Source: an uncultured Bryobacteraceae bacterium (lineage in GTDB: Bacteria > Acidobacteriota > Terriglobia > Bryobacterales > Bryobacteraceae). From it: DNA of 45,965 bases. The position numbers and the translations under genes were made by a program. The notes below the pieces were generated by a model. It was not told where the DNA came from and made no database searches. It was given only the letters and a program-made list of their open reading frames with translations. Position 1 is the first letter of the stretch; each line of letters opens with the position of its first letter. The stretch spans positions 1 through 45,965 of the forward strand of contig CALKXJ010000015.1 of NCBI GenBank assembly GCA_938003835.1. Reading direction: 5' to 3'. Shown here in pieces: positions 24,189 through 33,494 of this stretch.

Positions 24189-26568
24189 GGAGCCAGACTT
24201 CGGCCACCTGGCAGCCGCGGCCGTTGCCGCCCAGTCCCGTCTCCCGTTGCCAGGTGAGCACAAGTTCGCCTTCCCGGATCGCCTCCTTAGGGATGTCGAA
24301 CTCGAGCGGGCGGAAGGGAACCGGGCGTTCGATCCAGGGGTGAATCTCGACGCCGTTGCCGGACGTGAGCCGGATCTTTGGTTTGACACTGTCACCCGCG
24401 TAGACCACCCTCAGGCGGTAGCGCGCCGCCGGGTCCAGATCTTTGTAATGCATGCGAAGCGGCGCATCCCAGAGCGCTTCGGCGTGATGCCACCAGGAGG
24501 TCCGCCAGGCCAGGAATCCCTCCTGGAGAGCGAAACCGGTGAGCGCCGACTCGCGGAGCATCGGGTCGCGTTCGAAGCCGGGACCGCGGACCAGGTGCGG
24601 CTGGCGCGCCGGGTTGCCCAGATCGTCATAGAAGCCGCCCGGCCCGGGGTTCTCCCAGTTGAGAATCTCGTCGATGGCCCGCAGGCGGCTCTCCTCATCG
24701 GCGAGCCTGCGGATCTCGCCGAAACGGTCCTTGAGCCAGATGCGGTTGTTGAGGGGCAGGTCGATGGTGTCGAGGTTCGCGCCCCGGCCGACAGCGATCG
24801 CCTGGTAGCGCTCCACGCTCAATTGCATGCGGATGCTCTGGTAGAGCGCCTCGCCGAGTTCGAAGACACGGGCTCGCAGGTCCGGGGCAGGGGGCTCGAG
24901 CACGGCGCGGTCGAGCATCCGTTCAGCGGCATCCACGGCCGCGAGCGAACCCATCCGGCGGGCCTCGCGCAACCTTCCCATGGCCGCCCGTTCGAGGGCT
25001 ATCTCCTGTAAGAGCCGCTCGCGCACATAGGCGTCGTAGTAGGCGCGATAGAGCGCCTGCTGGAAGCGCCAGTTCAGAAGGTCGCGCGGTGAGGCCGAAC
25101 GCTCGAGCGCGCGGAGGCGGGCGAGCGTGGTCTCCACGGTGGCGTTGGTCGCCAGCGGCCCCCGCCAGTTCTCCTCGAGCGCCAGGAGCGCTTGCGCGAA
25201 ATCGTCCGTGTAGCGCTCGCCCAGGAAATAGCGGCTGTATTCGCGCAGAATCTCGACGACGTCGGCTTGTGGGTCCCAGCCCAGGCGCGTCCAGACGATC
25301 TTGTTGACGTCGTCATTGGCGCCTTCCGAGTAGGTGATGAAACCGATCGCGTGGTCTTGATAGAGCCGAAAGATATGGGCCTGCGCGCGCGGCCGCGGAT
25401 TGATGACTTCGCGCCCCTGGGTCAAGGCGTAGGCGAGATCCCAATCCGGCACCGGATACTGGCACTGGCGCGTGTGAGTAATATCGGGATAACGCCGGAT
25501 CGGGTATCTTCGGGGCACTCGCGCGCGCAGCTCCGGTAAGTTGATGCGAACCTGGGGCCCGAAGACGACTCCGGTCAACCAGTCCGGCCCGGTGTCGAGA
25601 ATGGCGAAGAACTCCTCGAGCCAGGCGGCGGAAAAGCCCTGCGGAGAGACCCACATCTGGGCCCTGGGATGAAAGCGCCGGAGCGTGCGCGCCTGTTTTT
25701 CGAGCAGCGCCATGAGCAGCTTCGGCGGCGTGTGGCCCGGATCGCCCCCCGGGACAAAAATCGCGTCGATGCGCGGCAGGCGGCGAAACACCTCGCCCCA
25801 TTCCCGCAGGGCGAACTCGACGGTCGCCGGGTCGCCATAATCGGCGTCGAGCGCCGGATACCAGATCCAGACGTCCAGGCCGTACTCGTCGAGCAGGCGC
25901 GACATGGCCACCATCATTTCCATGGGAGGCAGCGGGAAGTGAGGGCTGTCGGGCGCGTCGTCGGAACGCGGCGGGATGAGCTCCACGGCATTGGCGCCGA
26001 AGACGGCCAGATCGCGGATGTATTGCTCCCACATGGCGACATTCCAGCCGTCGTAGGAGTTCGTCTTCGGGCGGTAGCCGAGCTGGTGGCCGCGCAGGGG
26101 ATATTTTGGCGCGCTGTTGACGTTCAGCTCCGCCGGAACCTCGATCTTCCCAGGCTTCATCCGCAGTGAGCGGAGCAGATGGCCGGCGCCGAACAGCACG
26201 CCGCGGGCGTCGTTGCCGGCAATGAGGACAGCGGGGGCGCCTCCGCGCTCGCGCACGCGGATGCGGTAGCCCTCCCGCGCTCCGGCCCATTGCTCCCGCT
26301 CGAGCTCGGCGGCGAAATCTCCCGCAAAGCTCTCGGCCGCCTGCCCGATCGCGACGACGGGCGTAGCGCCGGCAGGCCAGGCGTGCGCCCGCGCCCAGCG
26401 CACGCCCGTCCGCTTCTCGACCTCTTCGATGAGCATGGTGACAGCCTGGGCTTCCGGCCCGCTCAGCCCGGAGGGCGTCACCACGACGGCGCCGGTCAGC
26501 TCAAGCGTGGCAGCCCAAATCCCGGTGGCACAGATCGGGATCAGAAGCGCGGCAATGAGCGGGCGCAT
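24178..26568 (-). CDS. Exported glycoside hydrolase-like protein (GH67/GH20-type N-terminal domain)
   Basis: This 796-residue protein has a signal peptide (residues 1-19). A small alpha/beta domain follows (about 20-135), with AQAVTMLIEEVEKRTGVRW and LIAGNDARGVLFGAGHLLRSL, as in the non-catalytic N-terminal domain of GH20 and GH67 enzymes. A TIM-barrel-like region starts at YPLRGHQLGYRPKTNSYDGW and includes DLAVFGANAVELIPPRSDD, WIWYPALDADY and FVPGGDPGHT. A long helical part and a beta-sandwich C-terminus follow. The D-x-G-D-P-type acidic loops could hold the acid/base, but I cannot assign catalytic residues or substrate. The ATG at 26568 gives a clean signal peptide. It is 25 nt downstream of the Gfo/Idh/MocA gene and probably in one operon. 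Confidence 0.75.
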   Translation of the reverse strand: MRPLIAALLIPICATGIWAATLELTGAVVVTPSGLSGPEAQAVTMLIEEVEKRTGVRWARAHAWPAGATPVVAIGQAAESFAGDFAAELEREQWAGAREGYRIRVRERGGAPAVLIAGNDARGVLFGAGHLLRSLRMKPGKIEVPAELNVNSAPKYPLRGHQLGYRPKTNSYDGWNVAMWEQYIRDLAVFGANAVELIPPRSDDAPDSPHFPLPPMEMMVAMSRLLDEYGLDVWIWYPALDADYGDPATVEFALREWGEVFRRLPRIDAIFVPGGDPGHTPPKLLMALLEKQARTLRRFHPRAQMWVSPQGFSAAWLEEFFAILDTGPDWLTGVVFGPQVRINLPELRARVPRRYPIRRYPDITHTRQCQYPVPDWDLAYALTQGREVINPRPRAQAHIFRLYQDHAIGFITYSEGANDDVNKIVWTRLGWDPQADVVEILREYSRYFLGERYTDDFAQALLALEENWRGPLATNATVETTLARLRALERSASPRDLLNWRFQQALYRAYYDAYVRERLLQEIALERAAMGRLREARRMGSLAAVDAAERMLDRAVLEPPAPDLRARVFELGEALYQSIRMQLSVERYQAIAVGRGANLDTIDLPLNNRIWLKDRFGEIRRLADEESRLRAIDEILNWENPGPGGFYDDLGNPARQPHLVRGPGFERDPMLRESALTGFALQEGFLAWRTSWWHHAEALWDAPLRMHYKDLDPAARYRLRVVYAGDSVKPKIRLTSGNGVEIHPWIERPVPFRPLEFDIPKEAIREGELVLTWQRETGLGGNGRGCQVAEVWLLKR

Positions 26569-26593
26569 GGCGAGATCAACCGAAGGCTTTCGT

Positions 26594-27943
26594 CTAGACA
26601 AACTGATACTTGCCGGGCACGGGCAAGGGCGGCACCGGGATCCTGGCATTCGGGCTCAGATCCTTGGGGAACAGATCCTGTTTCGACATCATGATCTCGT
26701 TCCAGGTGATCTCGCGGCCCGAATAGGCGGCCTCGCGGCCCATGATGCAGGTCATCGTGCTTTCCGCCACCTCCATGGCGTGGTTGACGTAGGGGCCGTC
26801 GCCGCGGATGGAGTCGACCATGGCGATGTGCTCCTGCATGTAAGGATCGTTACCGCCCTTGGCCATGTCGCGACAGTTCGAGCGGCCCCTGGTGCCGACC
26901 ACGAGCTCGCTCACATTCGTGTACATGCCGGGTTGCTGCGGATACTGGCGGCAGTGGCTCGACATGATGACGCCGTTCGGATAGACAAACTCCGCACTGA
27001 TATGGTCGTAGATGTTGCCGTAGATCTCTTCGCGCGGGCGCCAGGCGCAGCCGCCGCTGGCACGCACCTTCACCGGGTGCATCCCCATCACCCAGTTGCA
27101 GACGTCGATGTTGTGCAGGTGCTGCTCGACGATCTGGTCGCCGCAGATCCACACGAAGGAGTACCAGGCCCGGTGCTGGAATTCCATGTCGGTCCACTTC
27201 GGATCGCGCGCCTTCACCTGGATGACCGGAGTGCCGATCCAGTAGGCGTAACAGGCGACGATGTCGCCGATAGCGCCGCTTTTGATCTTTTCAATGGTCT
27301 CCACGTAGGGTTTCTGAAACCGCCGCTGGGCGCCGGAGACCACCGTCAGGCGGAGCTCTTCGGACTTGCGCGCGGCAGCCATGAAGCGGCGCACGCCGAC
27401 GGGGTCGGTGCCGAACGGTTTTTCGCAGAAGACGTGCTTCTTGGCCTCGACGGCGGCTTCGAAATGAGCCGGACGGTAGCCGGGAGGCGTGCACAACAGC
27501 ACGATGTCGATCTCGGTGGCGAGCAGCTTCCTGTAGCCATCGAGTCCGACAAAGCGCATGTCGGGAGCGACGTTGATCCGCGCCGGGATCGAGGCGCGCA
27601 GTTCCTCCTCGGTGAGCCGGTGGGGCTTTCCGTTGCGGATGACTTCGGCCCCCACGTAACGCGACAGGCGCATCTCGCCCTCGCGCAGGCTGCGGAGCGA
27701 GCGCTCGAGTTTATCCTCAAAAACGTCGGCCATCGCCACGAGCTCGACGTTTTCCGTGCCGGCCAGCAGATCAATGACAGCCTGAGTGCCGCGGCCGCCG
27801 CAGCCAACCAGACCGGCCTTGAGCCGTGCCTTGCCCTGCCCCCGCACCAGGTGCGGCTTGATGATGGTGAAGGCGGCCGGAGCAGCCACCGAGGATTTAC
27901 CGAGGAAAGATCGTCTGGATAGACCGCCAGCATTCACTGTCAC
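26594..27943 (-). CDS. Tat-exported Gfo/Idh/MocA-family oxidoreductase
   Basis: This 449-residue protein has a Tat signal, LSRRSFLGKSSVA, at residues 7-19. A Rossmann domain follows with AGLVGCGGRGTQAV, VELVAMADVFEDK and the catalytic-site lysine motif CEKPFGTDP. The beta-sheet C-terminal domain contains the EQHLHNIDVCNWVMG histidine block. The family uses tightly bound NAD(P) on sugars, and Tat export of the folded holoenzyme is common in Acidobacteria and Planctomycetes. I chose GTG at 27943 because GGGAGG lies 5 nt upstream; ATG at 27961 would add six residues. It probably acts with the downstream glycosidase-like protein on the same polysaccharide. Confidence 0.9.
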   Translation of the reverse strand: MTVNAGGLSRRSFLGKSSVAAPAAFTIIKPHLVRGQGKARLKAGLVGCGGRGTQAVIDLLAGTENVELVAMADVFEDKLERSLRSLREGEMRLSRYVGAEVIRNGKPHRLTEEELRASIPARINVAPDMRFVGLDGYRKLLATEIDIVLLCTPPGYRPAHFEAAVEAKKHVFCEKPFGTDPVGVRRFMAAARKSEELRLTVVSGAQRRFQKPYVETIEKIKSGAIGDIVACYAYWIGTPVIQVKARDPKWTDMEFQHRAWYSFVWICGDQIVEQHLHNIDVCNWVMGMHPVKVRASGGCAWRPREEIYGNIYDHISAEFVYPNGVIMSSHCRQYPQQPGMYTNVSELVVGTRGRSNCRDMAKGGNDPYMQEHIAMVDSIRGDGPYVNHAMEVAESTMTCIMGREAAYSGREITWNEIMMSKQDLFPKDLSPNARIPVPPLPVPGKYQFV

Positions 27944-28010
27944 GAAAACCTCCCGTAACATCTTACAGGAGAGGGGGCCAAAGTCCGCTTCGATGGTTGA
28001 ATCGAGGCAG

Positions 28011-28505
28011 ATGGCGAGACGGACCACGCGCCGGAGGGGCAAAGGGCGCCTGGAAGAAGCGCTGGCGGCGCTGATTCAGAGTGCGGCAGCCTTCCTTGCC
28101 CATCTCAGCCGGATGGACGAGCGGTTCGCCGAGATCGATGAGCGGTTTGTTCAGATCGACGAACGCTTCGCCCGCATCGAAGCCGAGCTCGAGGCCATCA
28201 AGGCCATCCTCCTACGTCACGAGCCGATGCTCCAGAATCTGCCCGAGACGATCCGGCAAAAGATCGGCTTCAAGCGGTCTGAGAGCCACCGCGCGCCCTC
28301 ACCCGATCCTCTTGGCGATACCGCGGCCTCTCCGAAAGAAGAACCGCGCCGAGCGAGGCGGCCAGGCAGAGCCAGGCAAACCAGTCGCCGTAGCGCGTGT
28401 AGGGTGTCGTCGCGGTCTCATAGTCGAAATACAGCCGGCCGGCCAGCCGCTCGAAGGGCTCGAGCTGTCGCCGAATCCGCCCCAGCGGGTCGATCGAACA
28501 GGTGA
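28011..28505 (+). CDS. Small coiled-coil protein with heptad repeats
   Basis: This short protein starts with a basic segment (MARRTTRRRGKGR). It continues as a predicted coiled coil with tandem heptads DERFAEI, DERFVQI, DERFARI and EAELEAI, then LPETIRQKIGFK. An alternative ATG is at 27993. After about residue 87 the frame turns arginine/serine-rich and runs 236 bp antisense into lnt, which is not convincing as protein. In another frame a TGA at 28280-28282 would end the protein soon after IGFK, so a frameshift or a poor natural tail is possible. It diverges from the oxidoreductase gene. Similar repeat proteins of unknown role exist in Acidobacteria. Function unknown. Confidence 0.5.
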   Translation: MARRTTRRRGKGRLEEALAALIQSAAAFLAHLSRMDERFAEIDERFVQIDERFARIEAELEAIKAILLRHEPMLQNLPETIRQKIGFKRSESHRAPSPDPLGDTAASPKEEPRRARRPGRARQTSRRSACRVSSRSHSRNTAGRPAARRARAVAESAPAGRSNR

Positions 28506-29775
28506 TGCCGTTGTTGGTGGCGCGCAGCAGCCAGCGCCGGTTCTCGGCGGCGCGCATGCGGGCGATCAGCAGGTGCTGCTCGCGGGCGGCGCTCGTGCCG
28601 AAGTAGCCGTCGTTGGAGAGATTCACGAATACTTCCGCTCCGGCCGCGGCGAAGCGGCGCACCAGGTGCGGGAAGGCCGACTCGTAGCAGATGAACGCGC
28701 CGAGGCGGTGCTCTCCCAGATGGGAAATCACGATCTCGCGGCCCGGGGCGAAATCGCCGGCTTCGCGGGTGATCCGGTTCACCCAGCCGAAGAATGGCGG
28801 GACGAACTCGCCGAACGGGACCAGATAGATCTTGTCGTAGCGGCTTACGGGCTCGCCTGACGGCGAAACCAGTTGCGCCGAGTTGAGCGGGGCTCCCTCG
28901 GGCGTGAAGGACACCGTGCCGAACAGGAACCAGGCCTCGGCGGCGCGCGCCAGAAGCTGAGCCTGCCGGCGGAACTCGGCATCCTGCTCGTAGTAGAGCG
29001 GCAGCGGTACTTCCGGCCAGATAATCAGCCGTGCCGGGGGCTGATCCGGTGCGAGCGCCGCCTGAAGAGATAGCCGGGCCAGCTCGTCGCGCGTGGCGGC
29101 CACCGAGTCGGCCGTGAAATCTTCGTCCATCGGCACGTTCGATTGCACTACCACCGCGTGCTCGCGTCCCGGGCCTGAGTCGGGCAGCGCCGGTAGCAGT
29201 GGAATGACGAGGAGCAGGGCGAGCCACCCCAACCGGCGCCGGGGACGGCGCAAGAGGACGGAGGCCATCGCCACGTTGAGCATCGCCAGCACGAACGACA
29301 GCCCGTAAACGCCGACGAGCGGGGCCAGTCGCATCGGCAGGCCCATGTTGATGCCGGCGTTGCCCAGCGCCAGCCAGGCGAAACCCAGCGGGCCGTGAGT
29401 TCGCTCGATGCCGACCCAGAGAGCGGCGACTGCCGGAATGGCATACGGCTGATCGAGGAGATAGCCCGCCAGCCAAGTGAAGGCCGCCAGATGCAGACTC
29501 TTGGCCAGACAAAACAGCGCGAACGCGCCCCAACTCCCTGCCAGGCCCATGTTGCCGTGGTATTCGAGCACGAACTGGATCCAGTAGCAGGCACCCGCCC
29601 AGTAAACGATGCCCGCCACGACTCCGAGCAGGACCCGGCGCCAGGAACTGGGCTCGCGGCCCGCCGCGACCAGCAGCGGGGCGAGGGCCACCGCAGCCAG
29701 CCAGTCGATATCGAAACGCGGGAAGGCGACCACCAGCAACAAGCCGCTCAGAATCGCTAGCAGGAGGTTCGACAT
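28270..29775 (-). CDS. lnt: Apolipoprotein N-acyltransferase
   Basis: This 501-residue inner-membrane enzyme adds the third acyl chain to the N-terminal cysteine of lipoproteins. About six N-terminal TM segments precede a nitrilase-type catalytic domain (about 205-455). Its triad is visible as E255 (IIWPEVPLP), K315 (YDKIYLVPFGEFVP) and C363 (FICYES). One C-terminal TM helix follows (WFAWLCLAASLGAVLL). The ATG at 29775 is preceded by an in-frame TTG that I do not use. It is the last gene of the nfeD-slipin-SPOR-lipA-lnt run, 49 nt after lipA. Confidence 0.95.
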   Translation of the reverse strand: MSNLLLAILSGLLLVVAFPRFDIDWLAAVALAPLLVAAGREPSSWRRVLLGVVAGIVYWAGACYWIQFVLEYHGNMGLAGSWGAFALFCLAKSLHLAAFTWLAGYLLDQPYAIPAVAALWVGIERTHGPLGFAWLALGNAGINMGLPMRLAPLVGVYGLSFVLAMLNVAMASVLLRRPRRRLGWLALLLVIPLLPALPDSGPGREHAVVVQSNVPMDEDFTADSVAATRDELARLSLQAALAPDQPPARLIIWPEVPLPLYYEQDAEFRRQAQLLARAAEAWFLFGTVSFTPEGAPLNSAQLVSPSGEPVSRYDKIYLVPFGEFVPPFFGWVNRITREAGDFAPGREIVISHLGEHRLGAFICYESAFPHLVRRFAAAGAEVFVNLSNDGYFGTSAAREQHLLIARMRAAENRRWLLRATNNGITCSIDPLGRIRRQLEPFERLAGRLYFDYETATTPYTRYGDWFAWLCLAASLGAVLLSERPRYRQEDRVRARGGSQTA

Positions 29776-29824
29776 CAAGGCCCGAAGAGACCCAAGATTG
29801 TCTCACATCCGAGGCCGGCCGGGG

Positions 29825-30730
29825 TCAAAGGGCCTGCCAGACGCGCTCGGCCATATAGGAGCTGCGGACCAGCGGTCCGCTGAAAACCTCGCGGAAACCA
29901 AGCGCCAGACCGAAAGTGCGCCAGGCAGCAAAGCGCTCCGGCGGTACATACTCGACGACGGGAAGATTGCGCCGCGTCGGTTGCAGGTACTGCCCGATGG
30001 TGACGATATCCACCTGGGCCCGGCGCAGGTCCTCGAGCACCTGCTCGACCTCCGCAGGCTCCTCACCCAATCCCACCATCAACCCGCTCTTGGTGAGCGT
30101 CTCGGGACGGAATTTCCGGGCGAAGGCGAGCAAATCGAGCGACCGGCGGTAATCGGCTTGCGGTCGCACGCGCCGGTAGAGGCGCGGCACAGTTTCCACA
30201 TTGTGATTGAAGACGTCGGGCGCGGCTTCAAGCACCACCTGCAAGGAGTCGGCCTGACCGCAGAAATCGGGTACGAGCACTTCAATGCGGGCATCCGGCA
30301 GCGCCGCGCGAACCTCGCGAATCGTGCGCGCGAAGTGCCCTGCGCCCCCGTCCGGCAGGTCGTCCCGGTTGACGCTGGTGATGACGACATATCGAAGGCG
30401 CATCTGGCGGGCCATGCGCGCCACGTTGGCCGGCTCCTCCGGATCGAGCGGAAACTGCTGCCTACCGGGAGCGCCTTTCGGAACCGCGCAGAAGCCGCAG
30501 CCGCGCGTGCAGAGATTCCCCAGAATCATGAAGGTCGCCGTGCCGCGGTGAAAGCATTCGTGGATGTTGGGGCAGCGCGCGGACTCACACACCGTGTGGA
30601 GCCGAAGGCGGCGGAGACCGTTCTTGAGTTGCGTGACCGATTCGAAGTGGGTCTCGGGTCGGCGAAGCCAGCCCGGCAGCCGCGGGCGGGCTGGGCCGGC
30701 GCCGATCCGGACGAGCGAACCCCCGTCCAT
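29825..30730 (-). CDS. lipA: Lipoyl synthase
   Basis: This 301-residue radical SAM enzyme inserts two sulfurs into protein-bound octanoyl groups of 2-oxoacid dehydrogenases and GcvH. The auxiliary-cluster cysteines are C48, C53 and C59 (CESARCPNIHEC). The radical SAM cluster cysteines are C74, C78 and C81 (CTRGCGFC). The C-terminal RSSY (289-292) supplies the serine ligand. ITSVNRDDLPDGGA is also typical. The ATG follows the stop of the SPOR gene by one nucleotide, so the two are translationally linked. lipB is not in the window. Confidence 0.97.
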   Translation of the reverse strand: MDGGSLVRIGAGPARPRLPGWLRRPETHFESVTQLKNGLRRLRLHTVCESARCPNIHECFHRGTATFMILGNLCTRGCGFCAVPKGAPGRQQFPLDPEEPANVARMARQMRLRYVVITSVNRDDLPDGGAGHFARTIREVRAALPDARIEVLVPDFCGQADSLQVVLEAAPDVFNHNVETVPRLYRRVRPQADYRRSLDLLAFARKFRPETLTKSGLMVGLGEEPAEVEQVLEDLRRAQVDIVTIGQYLQPTRRNLPVVEYVPPERFAAWRTFGLALGFREVFSGPLVRSSYMAERVWQAL

Positions 30731-30731
30731 C

Positions 30732-31331
30732 CTACAGGCGCCGCGTGAAAGGCTTCATCCCCATCTGTTGCAGGGCCGTCCGCGTCTTGGCCAGAGATTC
30801 CTGGTCCGGGAACGGCCCCACCAGCACCCGCAACAGGTCCTGCCCCGGCACGGGGCCGAGCACCACCGAATAGCCTTTCTTGGCAAGTTGCTCTTTGAGC
30901 GCTTCCGCCTCGGCACGTGTGGTCGCGGCCACCTGGAGATACACTTTGCCAGGTTCGGGTTCGGGAGCAGCCGCGACAGGCTTGGGAGCGGGCTCCGGTT
31001 TGGCCACCGGCGGCTTGACAGCGCCGGCCACCGGGGCCTGCACCGGCCTGGTTTCTTTCGGTGCCGCCGGAGGGCTGACCTCCGTCCGGGGGGTTTCCAG
31101 CTCCCCCGAGATTGGAGGAACGGCTGCCGCCCGTGCGGGTGTCGCGCCGTGATCCGGCGGGACGATCGGCGGCTGGCTCGCCGGCTCTGCCGGGCCGACT
31201 GCCGAGTTGCGCCCGACGATATAACCCATGGCAAAAAAGATCCCAAGCAGCACGACCACGACGAAGAACACGCTCAGAAGCTGCTTGTTGCCTAGGACGA
31301 GTTCAAGCTCGCCATCGCTGGTTCGTGGCAT
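30732..31331 (-). CDS. SPOR-domain membrane protein
   Basis: This 199-residue bitopic protein has a short cytoplasmic N-terminus and one TM helix (about 19-40, LLSVFFVVVVLLGIFFAMGY). A proline/alanine-rich periplasmic linker (45-125) leads to a C-terminal SPOR domain (about 128-198; VYLQVAATTRAEAEALKEQL, VLVGPFPDQESLAKTRTAL). SPOR domains bind denuded septal peptidoglycan, so a role at division or cell-wall remodelling sites is likely. It lies 20 nt after the slipin gene and 1 nt before lipA. Confidence 0.9.
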   Translation of the reverse strand: MPRTSDGELELVLGNKQLLSVFFVVVVLLGIFFAMGYIVGRNSAVGPAEPASQPPIVPPDHGATPARAAAVPPISGELETPRTEVSPPAAPKETRPVQAPVAGAVKPPVAKPEPAPKPVAAAPEPEPGKVYLQVAATTRAEAEALKEQLAKKGYSVVLGPVPGQDLLRVLVGPFPDQESLAKTRTALQQMGMKPFTRRL

Positions 31332-31351
31332 ATTGGCGCCTTCTCGCTCTC

Positions 31352-32200
31352 TTAAGCAGACTTCTCGTCTGCGCCCTCGGTACTCGTAGTCTTAGTACCC
31401 TCCGCTGGGTTAATCTCTCCCGCCGGTTTCGCGGACCCCTGCTGCGCGTAGCGATCGAGGATAGAGCGGACGCCGGAGAAGATGTCGATGGGAACCGGAA
31501 AGATCACGGTCGTGTTCTTCTCCGAGCCGATCTCGATCAGCGTTTGCAGGTAGCGCAACTGGATGGCGGCCGGCTGGGTCTGGATCATCTGTGCCGCCAG
31601 GGTCAGCTTCTCGGCGGCCGTGTATTCGCCCTCGGCGTGGATGATCTTGGCGCGCCGCTCCCGCTCGGCCTCGGCCTGGCGGGCGATCGCGCGGATCATC
31701 ATATCGGGCAGGTCCACCTGCTTGACCTCGACCATCGTGACTTTGACGCCCCACGGCCCGGTGTGCTTGTCCAGGACCGACTGGAGCCGCACGTTGAGCT
31801 TCTCGCGCTGGCTGAGCAGTTCGTCGAGCTCCACCTCGCCCAGCACGCTGCGCAGCGTGGTCTGGGCAAGTTGCGAAGTGGCGTAGAGGTAGTTCTGGAC
31901 CTCCACGATCGCCTTGTTCGGATCGATGACCCGGAAATAGATGACCGCATTCACCTTCACGGTCACGTTGTCTTTGGTCACCAGGTCTTGCGGCGGCACT
32001 TCCATGGTCTCGATGCGCAGCGAAACGCGCACCATGCGGTCGATCGGCGCGAAGACCAGGATGATGCCCGGTCCTTTGGGCTTGGGCAGCATGCGGCCCA
32101 GGCGGAAGATCACTCCCCGTTCGTACTCCCGCAGGATCTTGATCGACGAGAGCAGGTAAAGAACGACGATGACGAGCGCGATGGTCGGAACATCAGCCAT
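31352..32200 (-). CDS. SPFH/band-7 protein, slipin (stomatin-like)
   Basis: This 282-residue protein has an N-terminal membrane segment (about 4-20). The SPFH domain follows ([54 protein letters not shown]). A helical stretch ([24 protein letters not shown]) is used for oligomerisation. Slipins form ring-like membrane microdomain scaffolds and are typically encoded next to an NfeD/STOPP protease, as here. GGAGG lies 5 nt before the ATG, and the start overlaps nfeD by 8 nt. The C-terminal 25 residues are low-complexity. Confidence 0.93.
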   Translation of the reverse strand: MADVPTIALVIVVLYLLSSIKILREYERGVIFRLGRMLPKPKGPGIILVFAPIDRMVRVSLRIETMEVPPQDLVTKDNVTVKVNAVIYFRVIDPNKAIVEVQNYLYATSQLAQTTLRSVLGEVELDELLSQREKLNVRLQSVLDKHTGPWGVKVTMVEVKQVDLPDMMIRAIARQAEAERERRAKIIHAEGEYTAAEKLTLAAQMIQTQPAAIQLRYLQTLIEIGSEKNTTVIFPVPIDIFSGVRSILDRYAQQGSAKPAGEINPAEGTKTTSTEGADEKSA

Positions 32201-33494
32201 GGGAACCTCCGGAGTCTGACTCGACAGGTTCGACGCGGACGGTGAGGCCGTCGACGTCAGTGACGCGGACACGGGCGCCGGCCGGGATCGGTTTCGAGGC
32301 GACGGCGTCCCAGAACTCTCCGTGAATGAAGACGCGGCCTTCAGGTGCGATCGCCGAGTGAGCGATGCCGCACTCGCCGATCATGCCCGCCGCGCCGGTG
32401 GCGACTTTCGCCGAGCGCGCCCGGATGACCAGGGCGAGCAGGAAAACGGTGATGAGGGCGAACGGCAGCGTGACGCCGAGCGCGGTGCTGAACCGGATGC
32501 GGATCTCGGGCGGCCCCTCCACGAGCAGCATCGCGCCGAGGATCATCGCCACCGCGCCACCGACACCCAGGATGCCGTGCGAGGCGAAGTTGGCCTCGAG
32601 GATAAACAGCGCGACCGCGAGCACCAGCAGCGCCACGCCGATCCAGTTGATCGGCAGCACGGAGAGCGCCGACAGGCCGAGCAGCAGCAGGATACCGCCC
32701 GCCACGCCGGGCACGATCAACCCCGGGGAGGAAAACTCAATGTAGACGCCGAGCGCGCCGAGCACCAGCAGGATGAAGGCGATGTTCGGGTCGGAGATCG
32801 CCGACACCAGCCGCTCCCGGGTGTTCTTCTGGTATTCGACCACTTCGGGCATGACCAGCCGCAGCGTCTGCCGCGTGCCGTCGAACCGGGTGATCTCGCG
32901 CCCGTTGAGTTTCTCGAACAGCTCGCGTTCGTTGGCCGCGACGATCTCGATGAGGCGGTTCTCAAGCGCCTCCTTTTCCGTGAACGCCTTGGCCTCCAGC
33001 ACCGCCTTTTCGGCGAGTTCGGCGTTGCGGGCGCGCTTTTGGACGATGGTGCGCAGCGCGGCCGCCGCATCGTTCTCCGCCTTGCGCCGCAGCACCGGGT
33101 CCATCTGCTCGCCGAGCAGAACGGGCGAGGCGGCGCCGGTGTTGGTGCCGGGCGCCATGGCGCCGACGTCGGCCGCCTGGAGGATGAAAAAACCGGCGGA
33201 GGCGGCCCGGCCGCCGCTCGGCGTGACGTAGGCGACGACCGGCACCGGCGAGGCGATGATCTTCTCCACCAGTTGGCGCGTCGCCTCGAGCAGGCCGCCC
33301 GGCGTATTCAGGCGGATGAGGATTAGGGCAGCATCTTCCCGGCGGGCCTGCTCGATGGTCTTGCCGACGATCTCGACGGTGATGGGGTGGATGACGTTGT
33401 CGATGGTGACGGCAATGACCCTGGAGTCGGCGCGCGCACCTGCGGCCAGAAGGGTGAAGGCGACAGCCAGCCGGATGGGGTGCGCCAGAGACAT
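32193..33494 (-). CDS. NfeD-family membrane serine protease (ClpP-class) with C-terminal OB domain
   Basis: This 433-residue protein has a signal peptide (1-22). A ClpP-like serine protease domain follows (about 25-190), with [15 protein letters not shown] and the nucleophile S99 in [10 protein letters not shown]; a lysine of the Ser-Lys dyad is expected near residue 140 (RRKAEN). Four to five TM helices (about 230-365) lead to an NfeD-type OB domain ([26 protein letters not shown]). Long NfeD proteins cleave stomatin-type partners, and the slipin directly downstream is that partner. The ATG at 33494 gives a proper signal peptide; a GTG 12 nt upstream is possible. TATAGT lies 10 nt upstream. 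Confidence 0.93.
   Translation of the reverse strand: MSLAHPIRLAVAFTLLAAGARADSRVIAVTIDNVIHPITVEIVGKTIEQARREDAALILIRLNTPGGLLEATRQLVEKIIASPVPVVAYVTPSGGRAASAGFFILQAADVGAMAPGTNTGAASPVLLGEQMDPVLRRKAENDAAAALRTIVQKRARNAELAEKAVLEAKAFTEKEALENRLIEIVAANERELFEKLNGREITRFDGTRQTLRLVMPEVVEYQKNTRERLVSAISDPNIAFILLVLGALGVYIEFSSPGLIVPGVAGGILLLLGLSALSVLPINWIGVALLVLAVALFILEANFASHGILGVGGAVAMILGAMLLVEGPPEIRIRFSTALGVTLPFALITVFLLALVIRARSAKVATGAAGMIGECGIAHSAIAPEGRVFIHGEFWDAVASKPIPAGARVRVTDVDGLTVRVEPVESDSGGSHG

Noticed and set aside
24189-24343. Extension of the broken Tat gene frame to 24343
   Set aside because: After the frameshift the frame runs antisense into the glycosidase-like gene and becomes Ser/Pro/Arg-rich, whereas the corrected frame ends naturally at 24188.
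26429-27922. A 497-codon + strand frame across the oxidoreductase gene
   Set aside because: It is antisense to a Gfo/Idh/MocA protein with intact motifs; it is histidine/aspartate/valine-rich as expected for a shadow frame.
28081-28860. A 259-codon + strand frame over the lnt 3' part
   Set aside because: It is antisense to lnt, whose catalytic residues and C-terminal TM helix are intact; only the coiled-coil frame beginning at 28011 looks protein-like.
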